DNA of 64,000 nucleotides from Motiliproteus sediminis (GCF_017912535.1 NZ_JAERQK010000001.1:310001-374000); one strand, 5' to 3'; positions 26,071 to 37,716 are shown, counted from the stretch's first letter. Notes: generated by a model from the sequence alone, not told the origin. Made by a program: numbers and translations.

Positions 26071-26925
26071 TTAGTCGTGCAGCTCGTCGGCGGCGTAGAG
26101 GGTGTTTTCCATCAGCGTGGCGACGGTCATCGGGCCCACGCCGCCGGGTACGGGGGTGATCCAGCTGGCGCGCTTGGCAGCTTCTTCGTATTCAACGTCG
26201 CCGACCAGTTTGCCGTTGTCGAGGCGGTTGATCCCCACGTCGATGACGATGGCCCCCTCTTTAATCCATTCACCTTTGACCAGCCCCGGCTTGCCCACAC
26301 CGACAACCACCAGGTCCGCGCGGCGTACTTTGTCTTCAAGATTGCGGGTGAATCGGTGTGTGGTGGTGGTGGTGCAGCCTGCCAGCAACAGCTCCAGACT
26401 CATGGGGCGGCCGACAATGTTAGAGGCGCCAACCACGGTGGCGTCAAGGCCGCGAATAGGTACCCCCGTAGATTCCAGCAGGGTGATGACGCCCTTGGGG
26501 GTGCAGGGACGCAGTACCGGCATCCGCTGTGCCAGGCGGCCGAGATTGAAAGGGTGAAAGCCGTCCACGTCTTTGTCGGGGCGGATGCGCTCAAGGATCA
26601 GGTTGGCGTCCAGGTGGGCGGGCAGGGGGAGCTGCACCAGAATGCCGTCAATCTCAGGTGCATGGTTGAGTTGGTCGATCAGTGTCAGTAGTTGTTCCTG
26701 GGTGGTGTCGGCGGGCAGGTCGTGGGCGACAGATTCGATTCCGACCTCTTTGCAGGCGCGTCGTTTGTGGTTGACGTAGACCTCTGACGCCGGGTCGCTG
26801 CCGATCAGTACCACCGCGAGCCCGGGGGCTCGCTTGCCTGCGGCGAGGCGACGGGCTATGCCTTCGCGGACTCTGTCTTTAACTTGTTGGGAAACCGCTT
26901 TGCCATCAATAATCCGCGCGCTCAT
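26071..26925 (-). CDS. folD: Methylenetetrahydrofolate dehydrogenase/cyclohydrolase FolD
   Basis: Bifunctional cytosolic enzyme that interconverts 5,10-methylene-, methenyl- and 10-formyl-tetrahydrofolate with NADP. 284 residues from the ATG at 26925. Visible motifs: [14 protein letters not shown] (catalytic Y and K, about 50-64), [10 protein letters not shown] (about 98), [13 protein letters not shown] (about 121), [17 protein letters not shown] (nucleotide-binding loop, about 165) and [20 protein letters not shown] (about 255-275). A longer frame to 27018 adds 31 unrelated residues and is rejected. Same place and direction as in Pseudomonas, next to the tRNA cluster and convergent with cysS. 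Confidence 0.95.
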   Translation of the reverse strand: MSARIIDGKAVSQQVKDRVREGIARRLAAGKRAPGLAVVLIGSDPASEVYVNHKRRACKEVGIESVAHDLPADTTQEQLLTLIDQLNHAPEIDGILVQLPLPAHLDANLILERIRPDKDVDGFHPFNLGRLAQRMPVLRPCTPKGVITLLESTGVPIRGLDATVVGASNIVGRPMSLELLLAGCTTTTTHRFTRNLEDKVRRADLVVVGVGKPGLVKGEWIKEGAIVIDVGINRLDNGKLVGDVEYEEAAKRASWITPVPGGVGPMTVATLMENTLYAADELHD

Positions 26926-27071
26926 GGGGTGACTGCCGAAGCCTCTTGGTTGGTCATGGTTCTGTAAGGGGTGCAATTTTCGCACGGATGCCGGCTGACG
27001 CAAAGTGGACGGCGACAATGCGGGGGATTCTAGGCTAACTTATTTATCTATTGGAGGTTTTCAAAAAGGTA

Positions 27072-27100
27072 TTGACCTCCATTTTGGGCGGCTGTAATAT
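27072..27100 (+). promoter_or_regulatory. Promoter of the Pro-Arg-His-Leu-His tRNA cluster
   Basis: -35 TTGACC (27072-27077), 17-base spacer, -10 TAATAT (27095-27100), then a GC-rich discriminator (GCGCACC), as expected for a stringently controlled stable-RNA promoter. The start of tRNA-Pro is about 34 bases beyond the expected transcription start. Confidence 0.75.
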
Positions 27101-27140
27101 GCGCACCTCTTTCGATGACGTGCCGTCACGAGAGGGTGTT

Positions 27141-27217
27141 CGGGGTATAGCGCAGTCTGGTAGCGCGCCTGCTTTGGGAGCAGGATGTCGGGAGTTCGAA
27201 TCTCTCTACCCCGACCA
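27141..27217 (+). tRNA. tRNA-Pro (anticodon TGG)
   Basis: Full cloverleaf. Acceptor CGGGGTA pairs TACCCCG, discriminator A, CCA encoded. Anticodon arm CCTGC-TTTGGGA-GCAGG gives TGG. T loop TTCGAAT. 77 bases with CCA. Confidence 0.97.
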
Positions 27218-27249
27218 AGTTCCGGTTTGGATCGTACAGGATCGTCTGA

Positions 27250-27326
27250 GCGCCCTTAGCTCAGCTGGATAGAGCAACGGCCTTCTAAGCCGTAGGTCAC
27301 AGGTTCGAATCCTGTAGGGCGTGCCA
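27250..27326 (+). tRNA. tRNA-Arg (anticodon TCT)
   Basis: Acceptor GCGCCCT pairs AGGGCGT (first pair G-U), discriminator G, CCA encoded. Anticodon arm ACGGC-CTTCTAA-GCCGT gives TCT. 77 bases. Confidence 0.97.
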
Positions 27327-27357
27327 TAGCGGCGGGTCGGAGCAGATTTAGGTAGTG

Positions 27358-27433
27358 GTGGGCGTAGCTCAGTTGGTAGAGCCCCGGATTGTGATTCCGG
27401 TGGTCGTGGGTTCGAGCCCCATCGCCCACCCCA
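27358..27433 (+). tRNA. tRNA-His (anticodon GTG), copy 1
   Basis: Acceptor GTGGGCG pairs CGCCCAC, discriminator C, CCA encoded. A G stands directly before (27357), ready to be the G-1 that pairs with C73. Anticodon arm CCGGA-TTGTGAT-TCCGG gives GTG. Identical to the copy at 27555; the identity covers 81 bases (27353-27433 and 27550-27630). Its G34 is a queuosine site. Confidence 0.97.
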
Positions 27434-27447
27434 TTGCCTGATGTGTC

Positions 27448-27532
<85 letters not shown>

Positions 27533-27554
27533 TTTCCGCTTGTTCGTTATAGTG

Positions 27555-27630
27555 GTGGGCGTAGCTCAGTTGGTAGAGCCCCGGATTGTGATTCCGGTGG
27601 TCGTGGGTTCGAGCCCCATCGCCCACCCCA
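27555..27630 (+). tRNA. tRNA-His (anticodon GTG), copy 2
   Basis: Same sequence as the tRNA-His at 27358, again preceded by G. Last gene of the cluster. No intrinsic terminator follows in the 249 bases before tig; that gap holds a small palindrome (TTCCGG-CGATA-CCGGAA near 27725). Confidence 0.97.
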
Positions 27631-27879
27631 CTTCTTCCTTATATATCCTCCTGTTCTGTTTTGGTGTCGGCGCACTGCTGGAGCGGCTTTTCTTTGCTGT
27701 TTTGCGGGTACTTGCTTGACTCGCTTCCGGCGATACCGGAAAATTCCGGCTTTTGTAATCGCGCCCGCTGGGGCGGTTATCAGTGATGCGACTGGATAGG
27801 GTGCGCGCTAGCGGCCTGCAGTGCCGTTAGGCTTAGCCTGTTTGCATATCGTAACTTTATAATTTTGTGAGGAATTTTC

Positions 27880-29220
27880 ATGCAAGTTTCTGTTGAGGCG
27901 ACTTCTTCTATTGAGCGCCAGATGACTGTCACCGTTCCTGCGGCTCGCATCGAGGATGATGTCAACAGTCGGTTGAAGCAGACTGCACGTTCCGCTCGCA
28001 TCGATGGTTTCCGCCCCGGTAAGGTACCATTGAATGTCATTAAGCGTCGTTACGGTAAAGGGATTCGCCAGGAGGTCCTGGGCGATGTGATCCAGCACAC
28101 GTTTTACGAGGCGGTTACTCAGGAAAAACTGAAGCCGGCGGGTGGTCCCAGCATCGAGCCCAAGAGTGACGCGGAAGGCCAGGATTTCGAATATGTGGCG
28201 ACCTTCGAAGTTTATCCCGAGATCGCTTTGGCTGATTTCTCCGCTGTTGAAGTAGAAAAGCAGGTTTCTGCGATTGCCGATACTGACGTCGACAAGATGG
28301 TCGAGTCGCTGCAGAAGCAGCATGCTGACTGGACTGAGGTTGAACGCGCCGCTGAAGATGGCGATCGCGTTAATATCGACTTCGAAGGCTTTAAAGATGG
28401 AGAGGCCTTCCAGGGTGGTAAATCCGAAGGGCATGATCTGGTGCTGGGTTCCGGTACTATGATCCCCGGTTTTGAAGATGGCTTGGTGGGTATGAAAGCC
28501 GGCGACGAAAAAGAGCTGGAGCTGACCTTCCCGGAAGCTTATCACGCCGAGGAGTTGGCAGGTGCTGCCGTTGTTTTCAAAACCAAGGTCAACAGTGTTT
28601 CCGCACCGGAGTTGCCTGAGCTGAACGCTGAGTTCTTCAGCAAGTTCGGCATTGAAGAGACCGAGTTGGACGGGTTCAAGGCTGAGATCCGCAAGAATAT
28701 GGAGCGCGAGCTCAAGCAGGCGTTGAATGCCAAGATCAAGAATCGTGTGCTGAATAAGTTGGTAGAAGCCAACTCTGTTGAAGTGCCCAAGGCGCTGGTA
28801 GACGGCGAAATCGATCGCTTGCGGCAGCAAGCGGTGCAGCAGTTCGGTGGGGGCGCCAATCTGGATCCGAGCGCGCTGCCGGCAGAGCTGTTTGAAGGTC
28901 AGGCGCGCCAGCGTGTGTCCATCGGTTTGCTGGTGGGTGAGGTTATTCAGTCCAATGAACTGAAGGCCGATGAGGCGCGGGTCAAGGAAACTGTTGAAGA
29001 GATCGCGGAAACCTATCAGCAGCCTGAAGAGGTTCGTGACTACTACCTGAACAACAAAGAGCAGCTGGCTCAGGTAGAGGCGCTGGTGCTGGAAGATCAG
29101 GTGGTTGATCTGCTGCTGTCTCAAGCCAAGGTGACTGAGGTTGAAGTCAGCTATGAAGAGGCTTTGAAGCAGGACCAGGCACCGGCAATGGAAGACGAGA
29201 GCGAGGCGGACGCCGAGTAA
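27880..29220 (+). CDS. tig: Trigger factor
   Basis: Ribosome-bound chaperone with peptidylprolyl isomerase activity, acting on nascent chains at the exit tunnel. Domains in order: ribosome-binding N-domain (1-110) with the signature region GFRPGKVPLNVIKRRYG (about 44-60), FKBP-type domain (about 155-245, with GDRVNIDFEGFKDGEAF and GSGTMIPGFEDGL), and the helical C-terminal chaperone arms. Acidic tail EDESEADAE. Length (446) is normal. GAGGA lies 8 bases before the ATG. It is the first gene of the tig-clpP-clpX-lon block, but a strong terminator separates it from clpP. Confidence 0.96.
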   Translation: MQVSVEATSSIERQMTVTVPAARIEDDVNSRLKQTARSARIDGFRPGKVPLNVIKRRYGKGIRQEVLGDVIQHTFYEAVTQEKLKPAGGPSIEPKSDAEGQDFEYVATFEVYPEIALADFSAVEVEKQVSAIADTDVDKMVESLQKQHADWTEVERAAEDGDRVNIDFEGFKDGEAFQGGKSEGHDLVLGSGTMIPGFEDGLVGMKAGDEKELELTFPEAYHAEELAGAAVVFKTKVNSVSAPELPELNAEFFSKFGIEETELDGFKAEIRKNMERELKQALNAKIKNRVLNKLVEANSVEVPKALVDGEIDRLRQQAVQQFGGGANLDPSALPAELFEGQARQRVSIGLLVGEVIQSNELKADEARVKETVEEIAETYQQPEEVRDYYLNNKEQLAQVEALVLEDQVVDLLLSQAKVTEVEVSYEEALKQDQAPAMEDESEADAE

Positions 29221-29272
29221 GGGGTTCATTTTTCGCGTTTCCAAGGCTACACTCGGTAGCAATGGGTCAGGG

Positions 29273-29308
29273 CGGCAGTCGGCGTGAAAGCGCCGCCTGC
29301 CGTTTTTT
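29273..29308 (+). terminator. Strong intrinsic terminator between tig and clpP
   Basis: CGGCAGTCGGCG-TGAAAG-CGCCGCCTGCCG, a 12-bp stem with one T-C mismatch, followed by TTTTTT (29303-29308). It lies 53 bases after the tig stop and only 34 bases before the clpP ATG, too close for a separate downstream promoter to fit easily. Confidence 0.85.
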
Positions 29309-29342
29309 GTCCTAACAAGCAGCGAAAGATTAAGGAATAGTT

Positions 29343-29975
29343 ATGCTCAAAGAACAGTTGGGTGGCCAGGGTATTATCGACACCAGTGCAGCGCTGGTTC
29401 CGATGGTGGTGGAGCAGACTTCGCGGGGTGAGCGCTCCTACGATATCTACTCGCGCTTGCTCAAGGAGCGAGTGATCTTCCTGGTGGGGCAGGTCGAAGA
29501 CCATATGGCTAATCTGGTCGTGGCGCAGCTGCTTTTCCTCGAATCCGAGAATCCGGACAAGGATATTCATCTGTACATTAACTCGCCTGGTGGTTCGGTA
29601 ACGGCTGGTTTGTCAATTTATGACACCATGCAGTTCATCAAGCCCAATGTCAGCACCATGTGCTTGGGGCAAGCGGCCAGTATGGGTGCGCTGCTTTTGG
29701 CGGGTGGCGCGGAAGGCAAGCGTTTCTGTCTGCCTCATTCGCGCATGATGATCCATCAGCCGCTGGGGGGGTATCAGGGTCAGGCGACGGATATTGAAAT
29801 CCATACCCGCGAGATTCTTACCATTCGTGAAAAACTGAATCGCATTTTGTCAAAACATACGGGGCAGGAGCTGGAAAAAATCGCGGCTGACACCGAGCGT
29901 GACAACTTTATGGATGCGGCTACAGCGGTTGAGTACGGCCTGGTCGATCAGGTAATTGAACGACGAGAAGGCTGA
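29343..29975 (+). CDS. clpP: ATP-dependent Clp protease proteolytic subunit ClpP
   Basis: Serine protease that forms the double seven-membered barrel of ClpXP and ClpAP. Catalytic triad: Ser in [11 protein letters not shown] (about 113), His in [11 protein letters not shown] (about 138) and Asp in [12 protein letters not shown] (about 187). The N-terminus (residues 1-20) is a short propeptide-type extension. 210 residues. AAGGA is 7 bases before the ATG. It is transcribed with clpX 100 bases downstream. Confidence 0.96.
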   Translation: MLKEQLGGQGIIDTSAALVPMVVEQTSRGERSYDIYSRLLKERVIFLVGQVEDHMANLVVAQLLFLESENPDKDIHLYINSPGGSVTAGLSIYDTMQFIKPNVSTMCLGQAASMGALLLAGGAEGKRFCLPHSRMMIHQPLGGYQGQATDIEIHTREILTIREKLNRILSKHTGQELEKIAADTERDNFMDAATAVEYGLVDQVIERREG

Positions 29976-30004
29976 GTCGAAAGGGTCTAAAATGACCCAT
30001 GACA

Positions 30005-30033
30005 CTTGAAAAGCAGGGTGGGTATCTGCATTA
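30005..30033 (+). promoter_or_regulatory. Possible heat-shock (sigma-32-like) promoter before clpX
   Basis: CTTGAAA (30005-30011) is an exact sigma-32 -35 element. Fourteen bases later CTGCATTA (30026-30033) partly fits the -10 consensus CCCCATNT. It is 43 bases before the clpX ATG. Weak at the -10. Confidence 0.35.
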
Positions 30034-30075
30034 ATCGTGTTATGTGCCCCTGCAAAGCAGTGAAGAGGTAGTCGA

Positions 30076-31356
30076 ATGACCGACGAAACATCAGGAAAGG
30101 GTGGTGACGGCAAGCTGCTGTACTGTTCGTTCTGTGGCAAGAGCCAGGACGAAGTACGCAAGCTGATTGCGGGCCCTTCGGTCTTTATTTGCGATGAGTG
30201 CGTTGATCTTTGTAACGACATCATCAGCGAAGAGGTTCAGGAATCCAGTGTCGAAGAGAGCAGTGATCGTCTGCCTGCGCCGGAAGAGATAAAAAACACT
30301 CTCGACGAGTACGTGATTGGCCAGGAGCGGGCTAAAAAGGTGCTGTCGGTGGCGGTTTACAATCATTATAAGCGGCTGCGCTATCAGGCCAAGCAGGACG
30401 ATGTCGAGCTGGGCAAAAGCAACATTCTGCTGATTGGTCCCACCGGTAGTGGTAAGACGCTGCTGGCGCAAACGCTGGCCCGTCTGCTCAATGTGCCCTT
30501 CACCATCGCTGATGCGACCACGCTAACCGAAGCAGGTTATGTGGGTGAGGATGTTGAGAATATCATCCAGAAATTGCTGCAAAAGTGTGATTACGACGTC
30601 GAAAAGGCGCAGATGGGGATCGTGTATATCGACGAGATCGACAAGATTTCGCGTAAGTCGGATAACCCGTCTATTACGCGTGATGTGTCGGGCGAGGGTG
30701 TGCAGCAGGCCTTGCTGAAGCTGATTGAGGGTACCGTTGCGTCTGTTCCTCCCCAGGGTGGGCGCAAGCATCCGCAGCAGGAGTTTCTGCAGGTTGATAC
30801 CTCCAATATTCTGTTTGTCTGTGGCGGTGCGTTCGCGGGTCTTGAAAAGATCATTCAAGATCGTTCCGAGCGCAGCAGTATCGGTTTTTCTGCCAAGGTG
30901 GCGTCCAAGGAAAACGCGCGTAGTGTTGGCGAGACTCTGCTTGATATCGAAGCGGAAGACCTGGTCAAGTACGGGCTGATCCCCGAATTTGTCGGCCGGC
31001 TGCCGATGGTCGCGACGCTGGCGGAGCTGGATAAGGATGCGTTGGTGCGTATTTTGACCGAGCCCAAGAACTCCCTTACGCGGCAATACGAGAAGCTGTT
31101 CGAGATGGAGTCGGTAGATGTCGACTTCCGCGAGGATGCGCTTGAAGCGGTTGCTGAGCGTGCCATGGAGCGGAAAACCGGTGCGCGAGGGCTGCGCTCC
31201 ATACTTGAAGCGGCGCTGCTGGATATCATGTTCCGTCTGCCGTCGATGGAGAATGTCAGCAAAGTGGTGGTTGATGCCGGCGTGATTCGCGAAGAATCAG
31301 AGCCGCTGATGATCTACCACAACACGGAGTCTCAGAAGGCAGCGCCGGATCAATAG
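30076..31356 (+). CDS. clpX: Clp protease ATPase subunit ClpX
   Basis: Hexameric AAA+ unfoldase that feeds substrates to ClpP. N-terminal zinc-binding domain with C17, C20, C39 and C42 (YCSFCGKS and CDEC), used for dimerisation and adaptor binding. Walker [16 protein letters not shown] (about 120), Walker [11 protein letters not shown] (about 182), pore loop GYVGEDVE (about 153), and the ClpP-docking loop IGF (SSIGFSA, about 270). Sensor 2 arginine in [10 protein letters not shown] near the end. 426 residues. GAGG is 8 bases before the ATG. Confidence 0.97.
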   Translation: MTDETSGKGGDGKLLYCSFCGKSQDEVRKLIAGPSVFICDECVDLCNDIISEEVQESSVEESSDRLPAPEEIKNTLDEYVIGQERAKKVLSVAVYNHYKRLRYQAKQDDVELGKSNILLIGPTGSGKTLLAQTLARLLNVPFTIADATTLTEAGYVGEDVENIIQKLLQKCDYDVEKAQMGIVYIDEIDKISRKSDNPSITRDVSGEGVQQALLKLIEGTVASVPPQGGRKHPQQEFLQVDTSNILFVCGGAFAGLEKIIQDRSERSSIGFSAKVASKENARSVGETLLDIEAEDLVKYGLIPEFVGRLPMVATLAELDKDALVRILTEPKNSLTRQYEKLFEMESVDVDFREDALEAVAERAMERKTGARGLRSILEAALLDIMFRLPSMENVSKVVVDAGVIREESEPLMIYHNTESQKAAPDQ

Positions 31357-31380
31357 CGCTAACTGTTCAAACGCTGAACA

Positions 31381-31406
31381 AAAGGGGGCTTGGCCCCCTT
31401 TTTTCT
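31381..31406 (+). terminator. Intrinsic terminator after clpX
   Basis: AAAGGGGGC-TTG-GCCCCCTTT followed by further T residues; 25 bases after the clpX stop. It separates clpX from lon. Confidence 0.93.
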
Positions 31407-31428
31407 TGCTAAAAATTGATGTTTGCAC

Positions 31429-31456
31429 CTTGTTTTAAGGGTGACGGGCCCCAATC
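31429..31456 (+). promoter_or_regulatory. Possible heat-shock (sigma-32-like) promoter of lon
   Basis: CTTGTTT (31429-31435), 13-base spacer, CCCCAATC (31449-31456), against the consensus CTTGAAA-N(12-15)-CCCCATNT. It follows the clpX terminator and precedes lon by about 90 bases. lon is a classic heat-shock gene, which supports the call. Confidence 0.45.
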
Positions 31457-31548
31457 ATTTGCCGTAAGCTGGATGCTAATCCAGAGCAGTATTTTCGGAC
31501 GCCAGTCATCCGCGTTCATCAGTGCCACCCGTTGCAGAGACCTTTCTG

Positions 31549-33975
<2,427 letters not shown>

Positions 33976-34009
33976 GCCTGAAGCCCCCGTATTTTGTTGG
34001 TTTGAGCGC

Positions 34010-34039
34010 TTGACAGTGGTTTTCGCTAGTTGGTATAAA
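34010..34039 (+). promoter_or_regulatory. Sigma-70 promoter of hupB
   Basis: TTGACA (34010-34015, full consensus), 18-base spacer, TATAAA (34034-34039), 73 bases before the GTG start of hupB. Among the best promoters in the window, as expected for an abundant nucleoid protein. Confidence 0.82.
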
Positions 34040-34112
34040 GTGCCTCGAGCTGGTTCTACCGGGTACGGGTTTTTAGAAGAAAAACAGTATTTTTCGAAGA
34101 AGGGGAAAGTAA

Positions 34113-34385
34113 GTGAACAAATCTGAACTGATTGATGCGATTGCAGCCTCCGCCGACCTATCTAAGGCGTCTGCGGGTCGTGCATTGGACGCCGCGCTGG
34201 AAGCGATCACCGGTGCTCTGAAAGAAGGCGATAGCGTAGCGCTGGTTGGCTTCGGTACCTTTGGTGTTAAGGCGCGTGCGGCTCGCACTGGCCGTAACCC
34301 TCAAACCGGCAAGCCGATCGAAATCTCTGCAGCCAATGTGCCCAGCTTCAAGGCGGGTAAAGCGCTGAAGGATGCGGTCAACTAA
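34113..34385 (+). CDS. hupB: DNA-binding protein HU-beta
   Basis: 90-residue histone-like protein that bends and compacts DNA as a dimer. Begins [20 protein letters not shown], has the core [20 protein letters not shown] and the DNA-binding arm with the intercalating proline ([11 protein letters not shown]), and ends [17 protein letters not shown] start with AGGGGAAAG upstream. Same place between lon and ppiD as in Pseudomonas and E. coli. Confidence 0.96.
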   Translation: MNKSELIDAIAASADLSKASAGRALDAALEAITGALKEGDSVALVGFGTFGVKARAARTGRNPQTGKPIEISAANVPSFKAGKALKDAVN

Positions 34386-34429
34386 GACCGATGGAGTTTG
34401 TGTCTGTCTAGCCTTCCGGCGACAGACGA

Positions 34430-34506
34430 GGAGCGGTAGTTCAGCTGGTTAGAATACCGGCCTGTCACGCCGGGGGTCGCGGGTTCGAGTCCCGTCCGTT
34501 CCGCCA
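34430..34506 (+). tRNA. tRNA-Asp (anticodon GTC)
   Basis: Acceptor GGAGCGG pairs CCGTTCC, discriminator G, CCA encoded. Anticodon arm CCGGC-CTGTCAC-GCCGG gives GTC. Lies 44 bases after hupB, probably cotranscribed, and ends at the terminator right after. G34 is a queuosine site. Confidence 0.97.
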
Positions 34507-34511
34507 ATTTC

Positions 34512-34545
34512 AAAGGCGCATTCGTCAGGGATGCGCTTTTTTTTT
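34512..34545 (+). terminator. Intrinsic terminator after tRNA-Asp
   Basis: AAAGGCGCAT-TCGTCAGGG-ATGCGCTTTT, a 10-bp stem (one G-U), continuing into nine T residues. It overlaps the extended reading of ppiD (34531-34572), an argument against that longer start. Confidence 0.88.
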
Positions 34546-34572
34546 AATTATAGTTTCCACACCGGGGGCACA

Positions 34573-36444
34573 ATGCTGCAAAACCTACGGGAAAACTCAC
34601 AAGGGATCATCGCGAAGGTCATTGTGGGCTTTATTATCATCACCTTTGCCCTGTGGGGCGTTGACTCATTGGTGGGTCTGGCGACAGATAGTGGTGCGCC
34701 GGTGACGGTAAACGGCGTGGAAGTTTCCGAACAGCAGATTCAGCAAGGGATTGAATTGCAGCGCCGCCAGATCTTGGCGCAAATGGGTGAAAACGCCGAT
34801 CCCTCGCTGCTGGATGACAAGCTTCTCCGGGAGGCGGTGGTTGAGCGCCTGGTGGAGGAAACTCTGTTAATCGAGTCCGCCCGTGATCAGGGCATGACGG
34901 TCGGTACCGAGTACCTCGACAAAATTATTCTGGCGACACGCGAATTCCAGGTAGATGGGCAGTTTGACCGCAACCAATTCGATGCGATGCTGCGTAATGC
35001 CGGCCTGTCACCAATGATGTACCGTGACCTGCTGCGTCGCGAGATGCTGATCAATCAGCGTCAAAGTGGAGTGGTTGCCACTGCGTTCGCGGTACCCAGT
35101 GAGCTGCAGGCGCTTCGAGCACTGGATCGTCAGGTTCGCAGTATGGCTTACACCGAACTCTCGGTTGATAACGTGCTGGCTACGATAGCCGTTGACGACG
35201 CCGAAGTGGAAGATTACTACCGCCAGCAGCAGAGCCGCTTTGTCACCGACGAGGAGGTGGTGGTTGACTACCTTTCTCTAGATCTGGACTCTCTGGCGGC
35301 GCAAGTGGAGGTGACTGACACTGAGCTGAAGGCCGCTTTCGATCAGTTGATTCAAGACTTCCAGGGGGATGAGGCGCGTGATGCCTCTCACATCCTGATC
35401 GCAGTTGGTACGGAGCGTGATGCCGAAGCGGCGAAAGCATTGGCCGAGGAGGTCAAAGCGAAGCTGGATGCGGGTGAGTCATTTGCTGCGCTGGCCGAGA
35501 CATACTCGGACGATACCGGCTCTGCTGAAACTGGCGGTGAGCTGGGATTGGTTGAGAAGGAGGTGATGGTGCCCGAGTTTGAGCAGGCGCTGTTTGAGCT
35601 GGCAGAAGGCGAGGTGTCGTCGCCGGTAGAAACCGATTTTGGTTTCCACCTGATCAAGTTAAATAGCATTGTGCGGTCAGAAGCGCCCACCTTTGAGCAG
35701 GCGCGCAGCGGCTTGGAAGCGGAGCTGCGCAACCGCAAGGCGGATGATCTTTTCGTCGCCAAAATTGAGGAGCTGGCGGATGTGAGCTTCTCTGCCGCGG
35801 ATCTTCAGGAACCTGCTGAAGCGCTTGGGCTGCCGGTGCAGACGGCGGAACCCATCGGGCGTGACGGTGGGAGCTCGTTGCTAGCGTCACATCCGCGTGT
35901 TATCGATGCGGCGTTTTCTGATGACGTGCTCAAGCACGGCCATAATAGTCCGGTGATCGAGCTCAGCCCGCAGCGCAGCGTGGTGATTCGGCTTAATGAG
36001 TATCGTCCCAGCCGTCAGCGACCATTGGACGAGGTGCGTGATCAGGTCGTGGCCGAGCTGAAGCAGCAGAAAGCCTCTGCGGAGGTTCGCGAGCGAGCCG
36101 AAGCTATCGCCAAGCAGGTGAGCGACGGCAATGAAAGCGGTCTGGCGTGGACCACCCAGGAGCGTGTTCAGCGCGGTGATCAGACACTGCCTGCGGGTGT
36201 GGTCCGTGAGCTGTTCCGAATGCCGAAGCCTGAAGGTGATGAACCCTCGGTCACCATCGTGGAGTTGGCTGATGGCAGTGCTGCTGTGATCAAGCTGACA
36301 GCCGTGAGTGATGGCGACCTGGCATCGCTGTCCGAGCAGGAAGCTCGGATGCTGGGTGGCTTCCTTGCCAACCGGCACGGCCAGTACGACTACCGTGGCG
36401 TGGTGAGGCATCTTCGTGATAGTGCCGAGGTGGAGCGCCTCTGA
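34573..36444 (+). CDS. ppiD: Periplasmic folding chaperone PpiD
   Basis: Inner-membrane-anchored chaperone at the Sec translocon exit. 623 residues. Starts MLQNLRENSQGIIAKVIVGF with one membrane helix (about 15-35, IIITFALWGVDSLVGLA). Then SurA-like N-domain helices, a parvulin domain (about 260-360; ASHILIAVG, FAALAETYSDDTGSAETGGE and FGFHLIKL), and a long C-domain. ATG 34573 preferred over 34531 because family proteins begin with M-L-Q-x-I/L-R and because a terminator lies in the extension. GGGGG precedes the ATG. Parvulin catalytic residues are often degenerate in PpiD; I did not check them one by one. Confidence 0.93.
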   Translation: MLQNLRENSQGIIAKVIVGFIIITFALWGVDSLVGLATDSGAPVTVNGVEVSEQQIQQGIELQRRQILAQMGENADPSLLDDKLLREAVVERLVEETLLIESARDQGMTVGTEYLDKIILATREFQVDGQFDRNQFDAMLRNAGLSPMMYRDLLRREMLINQRQSGVVATAFAVPSELQALRALDRQVRSMAYTELSVDNVLATIAVDDAEVEDYYRQQQSRFVTDEEVVVDYLSLDLDSLAAQVEVTDTELKAAFDQLIQDFQGDEARDASHILIAVGTERDAEAAKALAEEVKAKLDAGESFAALAETYSDDTGSAETGGELGLVEKEVMVPEFEQALFELAEGEVSSPVETDFGFHLIKLNSIVRSEAPTFEQARSGLEAELRNRKADDLFVAKIEELADVSFSAADLQEPAEALGLPVQTAEPIGRDGGSSLLASHPRVIDAAFSDDVLKHGHNSPVIELSPQRSVVIRLNEYRPSRQRPLDEVRDQVVAELKQQKASAEVRERAEAIAKQVSDGNESGLAWTTQERVQRGDQTLPAGVVRELFRMPKPEGDEPSVTIVELADGSAAVIKLTAVSDGDLASLSEQEARMLGGFLANRHGQYDYRGVVRHLRDSAEVERL

Positions 36445-36460
36445 GGCGGCATCTCAAGCG

Positions 36461-36488
36461 AAAAAGGGGGCGTTGTCCCCCTTTTTTT
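36461..36488 (+). terminator. Intrinsic terminator after ppiD
   Basis: AAAAAGGGGG-CGTTGT-CCCCCTTTTT, a perfect 10-bp stem with a T run, 17 bases after the stop. ruvC starts 17 bases beyond it, so some ruvC transcription must read through or start inside ppiD. Confidence 0.93.
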
Positions 36489-36504
36489 GTAGTCGAGGTT
36501 TGTT

Positions 36505-37023
36505 ATGACTCTCATTCTTGGTATTGATCCGGGTTCGCGAATCACCGGCTATGGCGTGATCAATCAGGTGGGTAGCAAGAGTGAGTACGTTGCCAGCGGC
36601 TGTATCCGCATCAAAGGCGACCATCTGCCTGATCGTTTGTTACAGGTGTTCGAAGGTGTTCAGGAACTGATTCGGCTGTACGTGCCGCAGCAGATGGCTA
36701 TCGAGCAGGTATTTATGGCGCGCAATGCGGATTCCGCGCTCAAACTTGGTCAGGCCCGCGGGGCTGCCATTGTGGCGGGCGTCAGTCAGGGGTTGCCGGT
36801 GGCTGAATATGCGGCAAGGGCGGTCAAGCAAGCGCTGGTGGGCAAGGGGTCTGCGGACAAGGTTCAGGTGCAGCACATGGTGCGCTCTATCCTAGGATTG
36901 CCAGGCACGCCACAGGCGGACGCGGCGGATGCGCTGGCCATTGCGTTGTGTCATGCCCATACCCAGCAGGGACTTATTGGAATGGCGGGTGTCACTGCGA
37001 TGCGTGGTGGTCGCCTGCGTTAA
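36505..37023 (+). CDS. ruvC: Holliday junction resolvase RuvC
   Basis: Dimeric endonuclease that cuts Holliday junctions symmetrically. 172 residues. Catalytic acids: D7 in [15 protein letters not shown]67 in [20 protein letters not shown], and the C-terminal pair in [17 protein letters not shown] (about 138-145). GAGG lies 7 bases before the ATG. First gene of ruvCAB. Confidence 0.96.
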   Translation: MTLILGIDPGSRITGYGVINQVGSKSEYVASGCIRIKGDHLPDRLLQVFEGVQELIRLYVPQQMAIEQVFMARNADSALKLGQARGAAIVAGVSQGLPVAEYAARAVKQALVGKGSADKVQVQHMVRSILGLPGTPQADAADALAIALCHAHTQQGLIGMAGVTAMRGGRLR

Positions 37024-37046
37024 CCTCACCGTTGTAGAGCGAATCG

Positions 37047-37664
37047 ATGATCGGTCGGATTAAAGGTGTTTTAGAAGAGAAGCAACCGCCGCAACTGTTG
37101 GTGGATGTGCAGGGGGTCGGTTACGAGGTTGAGGCGCCGATGAGTACGTTCTATCGGTTGCCGCCGTTGGGCCAGGTAGTCAGTCTGCACACGCATTTTG
37201 TGGTTCGCGAGGACGCGCAGTTGTTGTACGGCTTTGCTACCCGCGAAGAGCGAACCCTCTTTCGCAGCTTGATAAAGGTAAACGGCGTGGGTCCGAAGCT
37301 GGCGTTGACGATTCTTTCCGGGATTGAGGCCAACGACTTTGCCCGCTGTGTGGCGCAGGACGATAGTGCCGCGCTGGTTCGATTGCCCGGTGTCGGCAAA
37401 AAAACCGCGGATCGCTTGATCGTTGAGATGCGGGACAAGATGAAGGACTGGTTGCCTTCCGATGCGCCGTTCGAACTGAGTGGTGAGGCAGGCACGACAC
37501 AGGCTCGAAGCGGCGATGCGCAGCAGGAAGCTGAAAGTGCACTGATCGCGTTGGGCTACAAGCCTGCCCAGGCGGCCAGAGCAATAGCGCAGGCCGCCAA
37601 GCAGTCGTCGGACGCGTGTTCGGCTGAAGCACTGATCCGGCACGCGCTCAAGAGTATGGTCTGA
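37047..37664 (+). CDS. ruvA: Holliday junction DNA helicase RuvA
   Basis: Junction-binding subunit of the RuvAB branch-migration motor. 205 residues. N-terminal OB domain (MIGRIKGVLEEKQPPQLLVD), tandem helix-hairpin-helix motifs (LIKVNGVGPKLALTILSG at about 71 and LPGVGKKTADRLIVEM at about 112), flexible linker, and a C-terminal UBA-like domain that touches RuvB (ESALIALGYKPAQAARAI). 23 bases after ruvC. Confidence 0.96.
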   Translation: MIGRIKGVLEEKQPPQLLVDVQGVGYEVEAPMSTFYRLPPLGQVVSLHTHFVVREDAQLLYGFATREERTLFRSLIKVNGVGPKLALTILSGIEANDFARCVAQDDSAALVRLPGVGKKTADRLIVEMRDKMKDWLPSDAPFELSGEAGTTQARSGDAQQEAESALIALGYKPAQAARAIAQAAKQSSDACSAEALIRHALKSMV

Positions 37665-37716
37665 TGAGTGAATCCATTATCATGTTCAACTGCTGTGCTG
37701 ACCGAGTGTGCCATCG

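Noticed and set aside
27808-29262. 484-codon open frame on the minus strand across the whole of tig
   Set aside because: It mirrors the codon pattern of tig, has no recognisable domain and spans both ends of a certain gene. It is a shadow of GC and codon bias.
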